Assembly (NCBI GenBank): GCA_963921935.1
Contig: OY998178.1
Coordinates: 44,322,951 to 44,386,950, forward strand
Source: Galeruca laticollis
Taxonomy: Eukaryota; Arthropoda; Insecta; Coleoptera; Chrysomelidae
DNA: 64,000 nucleotides
Reading direction: 5' to 3'
Below are positions 45,130-54,660 of this stretch, one piece after another (the stretch's first letter is position 1; the number at the start of each line of letters is the position of its first letter). Below the pieces are notes generated by a model. The model made no database searches and had not been told where the DNA came from. It saw only the letters and a list, made by a program, of their open reading frames with translations. Position numbers and translations under genes: made by a program.

Positions 45130-47352
45130 CATCATCATCATCATATGCAGCTTATTCAACCATTTTGTTATGGTGTAGCCTCCCTTTACATATTTATATA
45201 TTCCACTTCCATGTGGGCCCATTGTTGTCTATTGCTAGCTATGCGGCCCCAAGTTGATCCTGCGAGTTTCTTTATGTCGTAGTCCCATCTTAAGTTGGGG
45301 CGTCTTCTTGGTCTTTTCACGCCTCGGGGATACCATTGCGTTATCTTTGTGGTCCATCTATCGTCTGTCCTTCTAGCGAGATGCCCCGCCCATTGCCACT
45401 TTAGGGATCTGATTCTATTTATGACATCTATCACTTGGGTCTTTTGTCTGATCCAATCAAGCCTTTCTCTATCCCTCCTTGTTATTCCAAGCATGCATCG
45501 TTCCATAGACCTCTGCGTTACCTGAAGTTTTCTAATGATATCAGTTTTCAGGGTCCAGATTTCACAGCCGTATGTTAATACTGGTAGTACGCACTGATCA
45601 AAAGCTTTCTTTTTCAAACGGAGTGACATTCTAGACTTGAAGATGATAGAGTTCTGTCCAAATGTTCTCCATGCTAATTTGATTCTTCTGTTTATTTCTG
45701 GAAGTAGAGAGCCTGATATGTGTATTAGTTGACCCAGGTATATGTATTCCTCTACTATTTCCAGGGCAGTGTCATTTTTTGTTATTTTTTGTGCGTTTAT
45801 CAGTTCGTTATACATTATCTTGGTCTTACTCAGATTTATTTTAAGGCCTACTTCGTTGCTTGCTGCATTCAATTCATTTATTTGTTGTTGCATTTCGCCA
45901 GGGTTACTCGCTATCAGGATGATGTCATCAGCGAATCTTAGATGGTTCAAGTATTCTCCATCTATATTCAGACCTGTGTTGTTCCAGCCCAGTTTTCTGA
46001 AGATGCTTTCTAGTGTTGCTGTAAATAACTTCGGTGATATTGCGTCTCCTTGTCTAACTCCTCTGCTGGTGGGAATTCTAATGTGCCCTCATATATCCTA
46101 ACTCTCGCTTTGGCTTCCCTATATATATTTGCTAGGGTGTCAATATATGGCTTGTCGACCCCTTGTTCTGTTAAGGCATTTATTACTGCTCTGGGATATA
46201 TAGAGTCGAATGCTTTCTCAAAGTCGATGAAGGCTAGTGCTAGTGGTTGGTTGTATTCTTTGGTTCGACTGATAACCTCTTTGAGGGTATGGATGTGATC
46301 TATTGCACTGAAGCCTTTGCGGAATCCAGCCTGTTCTCGTGGTTGGGCCGAGTCTAGTGTATTTTTTATTCTGTTGTGAATGATCTTTGTGAATACCTTG
46401 TACGTCACTGGTAGTAGACTTATTGGTCTGTAGTTCTTAATGTCTTCTTTGCTGCCTTTCTTGTGGATCAACACTATAAGGGCGCTGTTCCACTCTTTAG
46501 GTATGCTCCTGGACATCAGACAGTTCGTGTATAGTTTGGCAAGGTACTTCCATGTTTTAGCTCCTGCATGTTTGAGTATTTCGATCGTGATGCCGTCATT
46601 TCCCGCTGCTTTGCCATTTTTCATGCTTTTCAGTGCCATTTCTACTTCCTCCACCAAAACTTCTGGTATGGCATCTTCTGAGTGTTCTATTATTTCTTCC
46701 AAATTTTCAGGGGCCTTGTATAGGTCTCTATAGAATTTGGCTACTAGGTCTATTATTTCATTCCTGTCTGTGGTTCTTGTGTTTCCATCAGTTAATGCAA
46801 CTATCTGTCTTTTCCCTATTATTAGTGCCCTTTTTGCATTTTTGTAGCTTTTACGGTTTTCTATTGTTGTTTGTACCAGTTTCTCGTTGTAATTCCTGAT
46901 ATCTTCTGCGATTTTCTTTCGTATCGTCTTGCACAGTTCGGTGTATTCAATTCTTTGAATGTTTGTTGTCTTTTTCATTTCTCTTCGTTTTTGTAATAGT
47001 GCTTTTGTTTCCGGAGTTAGTTTTTTGTGTTCACCTCGTTGTTGCAGACCTCCCACTTCTACGGCGCAGTTTCGAATTGTGTCCATCAGTTCAGGGTTGT
47101 TATATTCCACTTTTTGTAGTCTTTCTTCTAGTAGTGCTTCATATTGGTGAGAGTTCTCTCTCAGCCTTTCGTTGTTTATGTTTTTCGTTGTGTTGGTTTT
47201 GATTAGTCTTGACCTTTCTAGTTTTATATCTAAGACCAGTCGAGCTCTAATTAGTCGATGGTCGCTTCCTGTAGTGAACTTGTTGAGCGTGCTTAGATCT
47301 TTTACTGTGTTAATTTTATTGGTGAGGATAAAGTCTATTTCGTTTCTGATAG
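45130..47352 (-). mobile_element. RTE-clade LINE inserted in the Penelope copy
   Basis: A 2223-bp, 5'-truncated insertion begins at 47352 within the endonuclease. It ends at 45130 in a (ATG)n trinucleotide tail, the usual RTE ending. It is flanked by a perfect 12-bp target-site duplication. The uninterrupted Penelope sequence, seen in the plus-strand copy near 48870, confirms the empty site. Confidence 0.96.
45186..47352 (-). pseudogene. RTE endonuclease C-terminus and reverse transcriptase, one frameshift
   Basis: The frame enters at RNEIDFILTNK and GSDHRLIRARL, the last endonuclease block. It continues through NGKAAGNDGI, KNYRPISLLPVTYKVF, QAGFRKGFSAIDH and ALAFIDFEKAFD to about 46085. A single frameshift then moves reading to the frame with RGVRQGDAISPKLF, LRFADDIILIAS, YGCEIWTL, GHLARR and the terminal EYINM, stopping at 45186. 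The catalytic FADD is intact. Its upstream reading is in phase with the Penelope frame, giving a chimeric 583-codon open frame (46010-47761). It is a different RTE lineage from the copy at 6.2 kb, judging by sequence. Confidence 0.93.
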
Positions 47353-48057
47353 TTCTAATTGAATATTTAGATGTATATCCGTAACTATTAAGTATATTGT
47401 TAAGTTTCTTTGCCAATGTATTATTAGGAGTATTAACATAAGAAATTACAGGTCTAATTGGTTTCGCTATTTTATGTAATTTAACGGTTCCACATAATTG
47501 TGGAGAATGAGGATTCTTATTAATGATGGACCTCTCTTCGTAATCACTGAAAAGATAATTTAAATTATTAACAATATCTCTTACATTATTAGAAAACTTT
47601 TTTGTTGGGTCTGCTCTAAGAACTTTTACATCGCTAGATTCTATAAAGTCATATATCTTTGAATTATAATCATCAGTTGTCAATGTGGCATTAGCGTTCC
47701 CCTTGTCAGATTTTGTAACTGTTAGGTTATTATCTTCTATTTTCTTTTTTATTGAATTCAAAACTGTAATGTCATTTTTTGTTTGACGTTTAACTTTTGA
47801 AGGTTCGAAATTTTTGATTAAATTGGCAATTTTTAGTTTTCAAATCGTAGTACAAAGTGTGTTGGTATGTAATTACTTACAGCTTCACGATTTTTATAGT
47901 ATTGAACTCTATTTTGTGTGTGTTGAAGTTTCTGTAACATTTGTTCTTGTCTCTTTAATTTCTTGTGCTTCATCGTGCTGACACTTCCTCTGATTTTGTC
48001 ATATAAACAGTCAAATTCTACTGGATATAGTTGGAATGTGAGTTCAGAATATACCAC
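47353..48057 (-). pseudogene. Penelope-like element N-terminal part, minus copy
   Basis: A 75-codon frame (48057-47833) reads HTQNRVQYYKNREAVSNYIP and ends at a junction where about 160 bp is deleted relative to the plus copy. The deletion has GAAAC microhomology at its ends. The next frame continues with LTVTKSDKGNA, IESSDVKVLRADPTKKF, CGTVKLHKIAKPIRPVIS and LNSYGYTSKYS, the N-terminal and finger part of a Penelope-like RT, up to the RTE insertion. DKGNA and KLHK-x-x-xPIRP are diagnostic family blocks. Confidence 0.9.
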
Positions 48058-48072
48058 TTTTATGTTTAGATT

Positions 48073-49135
48073 ACAAAATCAGAGAAAGTGTCAGCACGAT
48101 GAAACACAAGAAATTTTCAAAAAACAAGAACAAAAGCTACAGAAACTTGAACACACACAACATAGAGTTCAATACTATAAACATCATGAAACTGTAAGTA
48201 ATTACATACCAACACACTTTGCACCACGATTTGAAAACCTTTCAGGCTCTAATTTTACATATAATGAAATAGAATTATTAAATAAAGGTTTAAAGTACAG
48301 CATACCACCAAAATTTACGAATAATATTAAACAGATAATGGTTACAGAGTCAGAAATAGCTTCAAAATCTAATTCAAATAATTTTCTTTATGAGAAACTA
48401 AAAATTGCCAATTCAATAAAAAATGTTGATCCTTCAAAAGTTGAACGTCAAACAAAAAATGACATTACAGTTTTAAATTCAATAAAAAAGAAAGTAAAAG
48501 ATAATAACCTAACAGTTACAAAATCTGACAAGGGGAACGCTATTGTCATATTGACAACTAATGATTATAATTCAAAGGTATATAACTTTATAGAATCTAG
48601 CGATGTAAAAGTTCTTAAAGCAGACCCAACAAAAAAGTTTTCCAATAATGTTAGAGATATTGTTAATAATTCAAATTATCTTTTCAGTGATTACGAAAAG
48701 AGGTCCATCATAAATAAGAATCCTCATTGTACACAATTATAAGGAACCGTTACATTACATAAAATAACGAAACCAATTAGACCTGTAGTTTCTCATGTTA
48801 ATACTCCTAATAATATATTGGCAAAGAAACTTAACAATATACTTAATAGTTACGGATATACATCTAAATATTCAATAAGAAATTCAATGGAACTGGCATT
48901 CAACTTGCAAGATAGCTCTAAGCTTACTTCATTTGATGTTACCAATATGTTCACTAAAATTCCTCCTAATACTTGTGAGAAAGTTACTAGAAGATAAAAA
49001 TATTAATCCAGGAATAATATCAGATATACTTAATTTATTTGATGTATTTATTGATCAGAATTATTTCACGTTTGACAATAAGATATATATTCAAAATGAA
49101 GGTCTAGCCAAAAATAATTAAACATCAGGTAGGCA
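48073..49135 (+). pseudogene. Penelope-like element, plus-strand truncated copy
   Basis: This copy reads HTQHRVQYYKHHETVSNYIP, FTYNEIELLNKGLKYSIPPK, TVTKSDKGNAIVILTTND and, after a TAA (48740-48742), TLHKITKPIRPV and SFDVTNMFTKIPP. A frameshift follows and the frame resumes with NINPGIISDILNLFD and YIQNEGL. There the rest of RT and all of GIY-YIG are deleted, and the terminal repeat (CTAGCCAAAAATAATT) begins at 49104. It keeps the 160-bp region missing from the minus copy and shows the empty RTE site. Confidence 0.92.
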
Positions 49136-49157
49136 TCAGATGAAATGTAACTTCTAT

Positions 49158-49203
49158 CATTCTGAAGATGATATTTAGGTAATATCGAAACAATTGTCAA
49201 TTT
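49158..49203 (+). ncRNA. Hammerhead ribozyme, plus-strand Penelope copy
   Basis: CUGAAGA (49162-49168), stem II GAUAUU-UAGG-type loop-AAUAUC, GAAA (49187-49190) and the triplet GUC (49196-49198) form a hammerhead core. Stem III (ACA/UGU in the partner) is ACA-AU-UGU here. It matches the minus-strand motif at 43530-43578 with few changes. Confidence 0.85.
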
Positions 49204-49301
49204 TTTAGAATTTTTAACATTTTTCAATAAACTGTGGAGTTAACTAGAACCAGTAAGTTTCATGTACAACACTAATATGAGTAGATTCCACAAAGTAGGG
49301 G

Positions 49302-49900
49302 TTGAGACAGTTAACTTTTTACATGTTTGAGCGTGTATTAAAGCTAGAAGCACCATTCACAGCAACTATTGGCTTACTGCACAACCCTATAGAAATGCTG
49401 TTTCAATCTGGATGGTTCATATTAGAAGAAGCCTGTAAAATACTTAGACCATTCGAGCAAGTTACTAGTGAAATAAGTGCTGAAACGACAGTGACATTAT
49501 CTAAAATTGTAAATATTGTTAGAGGTTTAAATTCTGTTTTACAAAAATATAATGAAACAGTGACACAACTAGAATGCAAAAATATGGTTCTGAACTTACA
49601 ACAATCAATGGCAACTAGATTTGGGAAAATAGAAGTGAACAATATAATAAATAGGAAAGTCTGCGCTTCTAGATCCCAGGTTTAAAAACCGAGTTATTAC
49701 TTCTGACGAATATTTTAAGAGAATTAAAGATAAGATTCAGGAAGAAGTAGTTGGCCGTATTAATAAGGAAAGAAGTGAGACTGAAAAGGATACCGAGGCA
49801 AAAGAACAGATAAGAGGAAATAATCAAAGCGACTCGGATGAAGATGATATAATTTGGAAAAACTTTGATAAACATGCTACGTGTGTATCAGTTAGAGTAC
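49302..49900 (+). pseudogene. hAT transposase, middle part
   Basis: After the Penelope pair the hAT protein resumes: FYMFERVLKLEAPFTATI and LEEACKILRPFEQVTSEISA, followed by VNIVRGLNSVL, matching the region after the TRWNST block in Ac-type transposases. Near 49680 the frame changes to one with RFKNRVITSDEYFKRIKDKI and an acidic, Glu/Asp-rich spacer (QSDSDEDDIIWKNFD). Stops follow at about 49900. Confidence 0.85.
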
Positions 49901-49924
49901 TTCACTACTATATTGGGAAAACAT

Positions 49925-50917
49925 AAAAGGTTTTAACAAATTAATAGATAGGTTTGACTAGCTCGAAATTATGGGGTTGTTGTATTTGGACCAGTAGAGT
50001 GGGTCGTGAAGGAGCCAGGAATAAAAGAAATAGATGATTTCTTTATATTCTTCACACTGAACAGCTTAGTTACCCAACGTGTCTAGTTGCTTATTTACAG
50101 ATAATATGGCCCCATTTAGTATACTACACGGTGTACATAATTCTATAGATATAAGGTGTTTCTAAATAATATTTATGTTGAAAGCAAAACTATTGGACTA
50201 AATGATTTATAACTCTAACAACCAATTGATCAGACAATATTTCTTGTACGGGAGCAGGACCCAACCACAATACGCAGCAATAAGAAAAGAAAAAAAAATG
50301 GAAAGCTCTTACTTCCTACTCCAGGTGGAGCGACTCTACCTTTACAGCAGGTTGTACGCTGTACGGTGGTTTAATTCATGGCAGTATTAGATGCTACTGT
50401 AGTGGACAGGTTGCCGGTGAATAGTTGGCAGCTAATTATTTAACTGGTCATTCCAGTATTGGCCTAATATGGGCAACGGTCGTGTAAAGAAAAGTACGTA
50501 AATCCACATAATGTGTGCATCAACTGATGTCAATCGTACTCTCTCTCTCTCTGATGTTACTTTCTTTGAACTAGGGCTCCTTAGATCCGAAATAAAATTC
50601 GATTTTAATTAAACCACATGGTCTAAATTCGGCCCAGAGGAAAGAAAAGACAGAAGGAAGAGAGATAGACAACCTGACAATTTCCTTAGCTAGGCAATTT
50701 TTGGTGACATTTAATTTCATAGTACTCACAGAACTAGAGTAAGATTTATATTTTGTATTCAAGAAGAATTATAGTTCAAGGTCATTCGATATTAAACAAT
50801 GTAAATAATGACTACAAGTTATTTCAATAGATAATTAGCTGATCTTCATTAGAATTTATAATAAATTGTAAGTATTATTTTATTAAATAATTCAGTCAAA
50901 AAATATTATGAGCCCGC
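49925..50917. other. About 1 kb of unassigned DNA between hAT coding blocks
   Basis: This stretch separates two contiguous parts of the hAT protein and does not encode transposase in any frame I can see. It holds no recognisable domain. A (CT)n of about 12 bp lies at 50540-50551. It may be another insertion or the relic of an intron; no terminal repeats or duplication were found. Confidence 0.4.
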
Positions 50918-51227
50918 ATCAAACAATTCAAGACATCATTAACTCAAGACACCTCTCTCTCAAGCGACAATTGAAATGAGAATGTATGTTGAAGATTCGC
51001 CTACAGGCAGGAAGGAAAACTCTCTGGAATACTGGAAAAACCGTGAATTACTATATTCAAGGCTTTCCAGCTTAGCAGAGAAATATTTATGCATTGTGGC
51101 CTCTTCAGTACCATCAGAAAGAATTTTTTCAAAAGCGAGCGAGGTAGTTTTCATTAGACGTGGCACTCTTAAAGGCACCAATGTTCAAAACATTTTATTT
51201 CTCAATTGCAACCAAAATATAATATAA
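50918..51227 (+). pseudogene. hAT transposase C-terminal dimerisation domain
   Basis: The frame reads YWKNRELLYSRLSSLAEKYL, CIVASSVPSERIFSKASEVV, then RRGTLKGTNVQNILFLNCNQ, ending at TAA 51225-51227. The SVPSER-x-FSKA and FL-N-x-N blocks are the hallmark of the Ac-type hAT dimerisation domain. It is followed by the subterminal GTTAC/GTAAC repeats and the right end at about 51553. Confidence 0.95.
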
Positions 51228-51561
51228 TATCTACTTAATAATAGAGTCTATTTATCTACCCAAAGGTCTATCTACTCAAAGATGTATCTGCGCATATAAC
51301 AATTAAAATACTAATAACTACTCGTATACCTATAGCAAATATCTACTCAAACATCTTAACGAACGTGAAACATATTACTTTTACTGAGTACTTTGAATAT
51401 TGACTACCGATTATCGATGTACCGAACCCATTTACACCACAATATTTTCACCGAAGCATATGCTTATACAGACCAAGTACTCGAGTTACAAATATTTAGT
51501 AACGATTACTTTCTTGAAAAGTAACGAATAATCAAAAGTAACGATATTTTACACCTCTTTC

Positions 51562-52511
51562 TGCTAACCAAGACGATCAGAGTTCAAACCTTAGAGTAAT
51601 TATATACCTACAATACAGAGTGTTATTCATTCATAAACACGTTTATTTTTGCGGCCCACAATCCTAAACGCCACTAGTAAAATAATGAATGAATTACCAA
51701 AGTGGGGATGGCATTGTGGATACACGGCCTTGGTAATTTCGGCTGTTTTTCTGACAAACTTGGCACCGACGAACCATGATAATCCAAAAACATCAAATTA
51801 ATTAACTTAAAAGTTTATTTTGTCATTAAAAGTCTTGAAAACACATCAAAACGAAAGAACTAAATGTTTACTCTCTAGGCGTAATGGCACTCGTATAAGC
51901 AATCATTATTTACTATAATACTACAACGTATTCGAAATTATCGTCGAGCACACTCTGACGATATTTGCATTTCTCTTTATATGGTAATTAAACAAGGACA
52001 AAACTACTAAATAGGTTACCCTTGACACATAAAACAGGTATTGAAATTTGAGCAATGTTGCTACCCAGCAAACATGAATGAGCGGTAAATAGACGGGCCA
52101 TAGCTGTTAACTGCGGTTAGATGTCGGCAGCGGCACAGCGATGTCGGTAAATAATTGGAATGATATTAGTTTTGCCGCCTTGGCTGAACATACGCATATT
52201 TATGGTGAATGTTTGTAATTTAGCCACAAATTACCCGTTGAAAATCTGCGATAGTCGCGCCGATGTCGTTTTGACACAGTATGCATGCCGGTATGCGACC
52301 TGTAATGAAAATAAAACATTGGCAAAACTGAATATCACCTTGGCAGTTGGCACTACTGCTGGTTTGCTAGCCGTTGTGTTGAACACGTGTTGAAAATCAA
52401 CCTAACCTAGTTGTGTTGTGGTGTGGTAATTAATAATTAATTACTGTAGCGACAATTTTATTAGATTTTTGTGTTGTATCCAATCTATTCGGAGCAAAGG
52501 AACGAGCAGAT
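51562..52511. other. Non-coding, possibly promoter-proximal DNA
   Basis: No conserved frame is seen. Composition is less AT-rich from about 52080 to 52400 than around it. It could hold the 5' region of a gene starting at 52512, but no TATA box or initiator is convincing. Confidence 0.35.
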
Positions 52512-52531
52512 ATGTCCGGAAACACAGAAAA
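52512..52531 (+). other. Candidate first coding exon of a host gene
   Basis: ATGTCCGGAAACACAGAAAA is followed directly by GTAAGT, an excellent 5' splice site, and would encode MSGNTEK with phase after two bases. No stop-free long frame continues past it, as expected for a short first exon. The gypsy element begins 200 bp downstream, so the intron would contain it and the next exon lies outside the window. Such short matches also arise by chance. Confidence 0.25.
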
Positions 52532-52728
52532 GTAAGTACATACATCATTTGTTACATCATATAGCATCATAATATATGTTCTGAAAAACCCCTGCATAAT
52601 ATCTCAAAGAGCACTCGTCAAAAACAGCGTCTTGCGAAAAATGCTGTTACGCATATAGTCTCCACTGTAGAGGCTGAGGATATAATAGACAATATATCTC
52701 GTAGAAGTAATAATCTTTGTGTTGATAG

Positions 52729-54507
52729 TCTAACAATCTGCCCTTCTAATAATATGCGATTAGATAGATAGATATCCCACCGTGTTACCACTCTAATAAT
52801 CTGCGCTGTCACCACTCTAATGATATGCGCTGTCACCACTCTAATGATATACGCTATATAATATATAATAATATACGATTAGATATCACTATTATCTCTA
52901 TTATTTACTGATGTCACCACTCTAATAAATGGGTATTTTCTTTTTCGTTCTTATGGTGAAGCCGTGATAAACTCAGCCGATGTTGCTGAGTATCCCAGGC
53001 TGTCTCCAATCTAATAAACACCACTATGTAGCTACCAAAAATATTAATCGCTGTCACCAGTGTAATAACTTGTATTGTATCGAATCGGTATTATCCTATA
53101 GTTCCTAGTAGTATCCTATATCTGGGGTAATGTATATAGTAGTTCTCTGTTACCAGTGTAGTAACTCTATCTATCGTCTCTTTTTTCTCTAACTGTACAG
53201 CTGCTGTCACCAGTGCCTGATGGCACAAAAAAAATTATAGAACCCGGGATTCTCCCTGCGGAATTTCCTCGAGGAAGGGGGGTTGTTCCGGGCTCGAGCG
53301 GTCGAAGACGTCGTGGGGCCCCTTGGGCTTATACAGTGTGCCAAGCCCGAGTTCGTAGTGCAGGGTTAGCTGGTCCGACCTATTTAACGGGTATGGGGCG
53401 GTGAGGATTGAGATAATTGAAAGGTTAGAGCATATGATAACAATATATTACAAAAAAAACAAAACTGTGTCAAATAACCTCCGAAAGTAAACTAGTATTA
53501 GCGGTACCTGAACTATGATCTCTATTTTCTAGTATAAACGTCTACCAAACTCTATGATCTAGGAATTAACTAAAATTCTCAAGTGTACAATATAAAATAT
53601 CTCTGAAATGGTTTTAACTTATGGATCTCCAGTGCAACGGAGAATATCAATATGTTTGACTAAAATCCCTAGTGTAACGTAAATAACTCTAAAAAAGATT
53701 ACGTATAGTGGAAAAGATCTCTAAAGTCGAATTAGGTATAGTATCGAGCCAAATGTAGTTATATCTACGTAGTTTGATTAAACTAATTAGATGATAAAGA
53801 GATAATATGCACAAAAAAAAATCTCTGAATATAACTAGATAAAATGCCCCAATACTCTTGGGCCTTAGCGGTAGATGAAGGGCGCTGATGTATAAGAACA
53901 CTCGATATGACTGAACACCTTGTAGAGTCCCTTAACTTTCTTGGGTTACCCGATTTAGTCAAAGAAAAAAAATATAATAACACAAACCAATATTCAATAT
54001 AATAAATGAATTTGAACTTTTAAAAACTTACGTTTTGAAAATCCCACAGGTCACATAAATATTCACACTATTACTTTTTGAGGGTGAGGGTCCGTCAAGA
54101 CTCAGACTTGCCTCACCAGGGGAGAGATAATACCTATCTCACCGACTGACTGACGGACTGACTGTCCCTTTTCCTAATATTTTTTCCATATTTATTTCCG
54201 TAATTCACCTTCAATGAAGGTTAATTATTCATATTTGTTTTATTTCGTGGTTTACCAAACTGACCTGTACGTGATATCTAATATTGTGTTAACCTTTGTT
54301 TTGTTTGTATATTTTCCTTTGGTTGAGGTCGATAATTAATAACTATTTTGAATTAAAAAACGAAATTCTATAGTGTTAGCCTTGTTTTGTTTAAATGTTT
54401 TAATTTATTTGAGGTCGGTAAATTTGATAACGATTTTGAATTAAAAGAAATTATCTATATAGGGTGTTTTTAGAACTTGTGTCATATCTCGTGTTTATTA
54501 CATCACT
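52729..54507 (-). repeat. 3' LTR, about 1.8 kb
   Basis: The left part equals 63188-64000. The right boundary is inferred from a polypurine tract; on the minus strand the LTR would start AGTGATGTAATAAACACG and end near GGGCAGATTGTTAGA. The segment contains at least eight copies of a TGTCACCA-type motif also found at the primer binding site. A 63-codon frame (53213-53404) in a GC-rich part is present in both LTRs but has no recognised function. Confidence 0.8.
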
Positions 54508-54518
54508 TCCCCCCTTGT
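54508..54518 (-). other. Polypurine tract of the recent gypsy element
   Basis: Minus-strand ACAAGGGGGGA precedes AGTGATG. This is the best purine run upstream of the LTR and fits the plus-strand primer. A weaker alternative (AGGAAAAGGGACAGTCAGTC, near 54160) would make the LTR about 340 bp shorter. Confidence 0.6.
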
Positions 54519-54660
54519 AAAAGTGTTGTGACGTTTCAGGTCCAACACCTTTTTTATACCTTAACTAATACATTAACATTGATGATTACATTAACATGAA
54601 CTCTGTACTACATATAGTAAGTTTCACGTACCGCGCACTTGACCGCACTCGCGTTCCGAT

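Larger units (their letters stand above)
43464..49285. mobile_element. Head-to-head Penelope-like pair inserted in hAT
   Basis: The outer ends are inverted repeats of each other (43464-43630 and about 49104-49285), each holding a hammerhead motif. From the centre, a minus-strand copy runs to 43464 and a truncated plus-strand copy (48073-49285) runs the other way. Their inner sequences form a palindrome (47833-48000 against 48073-48250) with a 72-bp loop belonging to the minus copy. Inverted, partly truncated partner copies are a known product of Penelope-like insertion. hAT transposase sequence resumes on both sides with a short AACTTTTACAT / AACTTTTTACAT similarity. Confidence 0.88.
42032..51553 (+). 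mobile_element. BED-finger hAT transposon, split by nested elements
   Basis: The left end, AGTGAAACGTAACTACTCGT then TACTCGAGTA, and the right end read inverted (TGTAAAATATCGTTACTTTT) share the TCGTTACT-rich subterminal pattern of Ac-type hAT elements. GCTCTTTC (42024-42031) and CCTCTTTC (51554-51561) flank it, an 8-bp duplication with one mismatch. The transposase is encoded on the plus strand in pieces at 42508-43440, 49302-49900 and 50918-51227. A Penelope composite (43464-49285) interrupts it. Terminal repeat boundaries could be off by a few bases. Confidence 0.8.

Noticed and set aside
46440..47384. Several plus-strand hydrophobic frames
   Set aside because: Shadows of the minus-strand RTE coding sequence, rich in Phe/Leu/Ser because the other strand encodes Lys/Glu/Arg.
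52780..53215. Regularly recurring short motif that could suggest a CRISPR-like array
   Set aside because: Spacing is irregular, units are short and diverged, and the whole lies within an LTR; eukaryotic context excludes CRISPR.
53213..53404. 63-codon frame with RGRGVVPGSSGRRRRG, also at 63672-63863
   Set aside because: It occurs identically because it lies in both LTRs; it begins with a non-ATG codon, is rich in Gly/Arg from local GC content and has no known domain.
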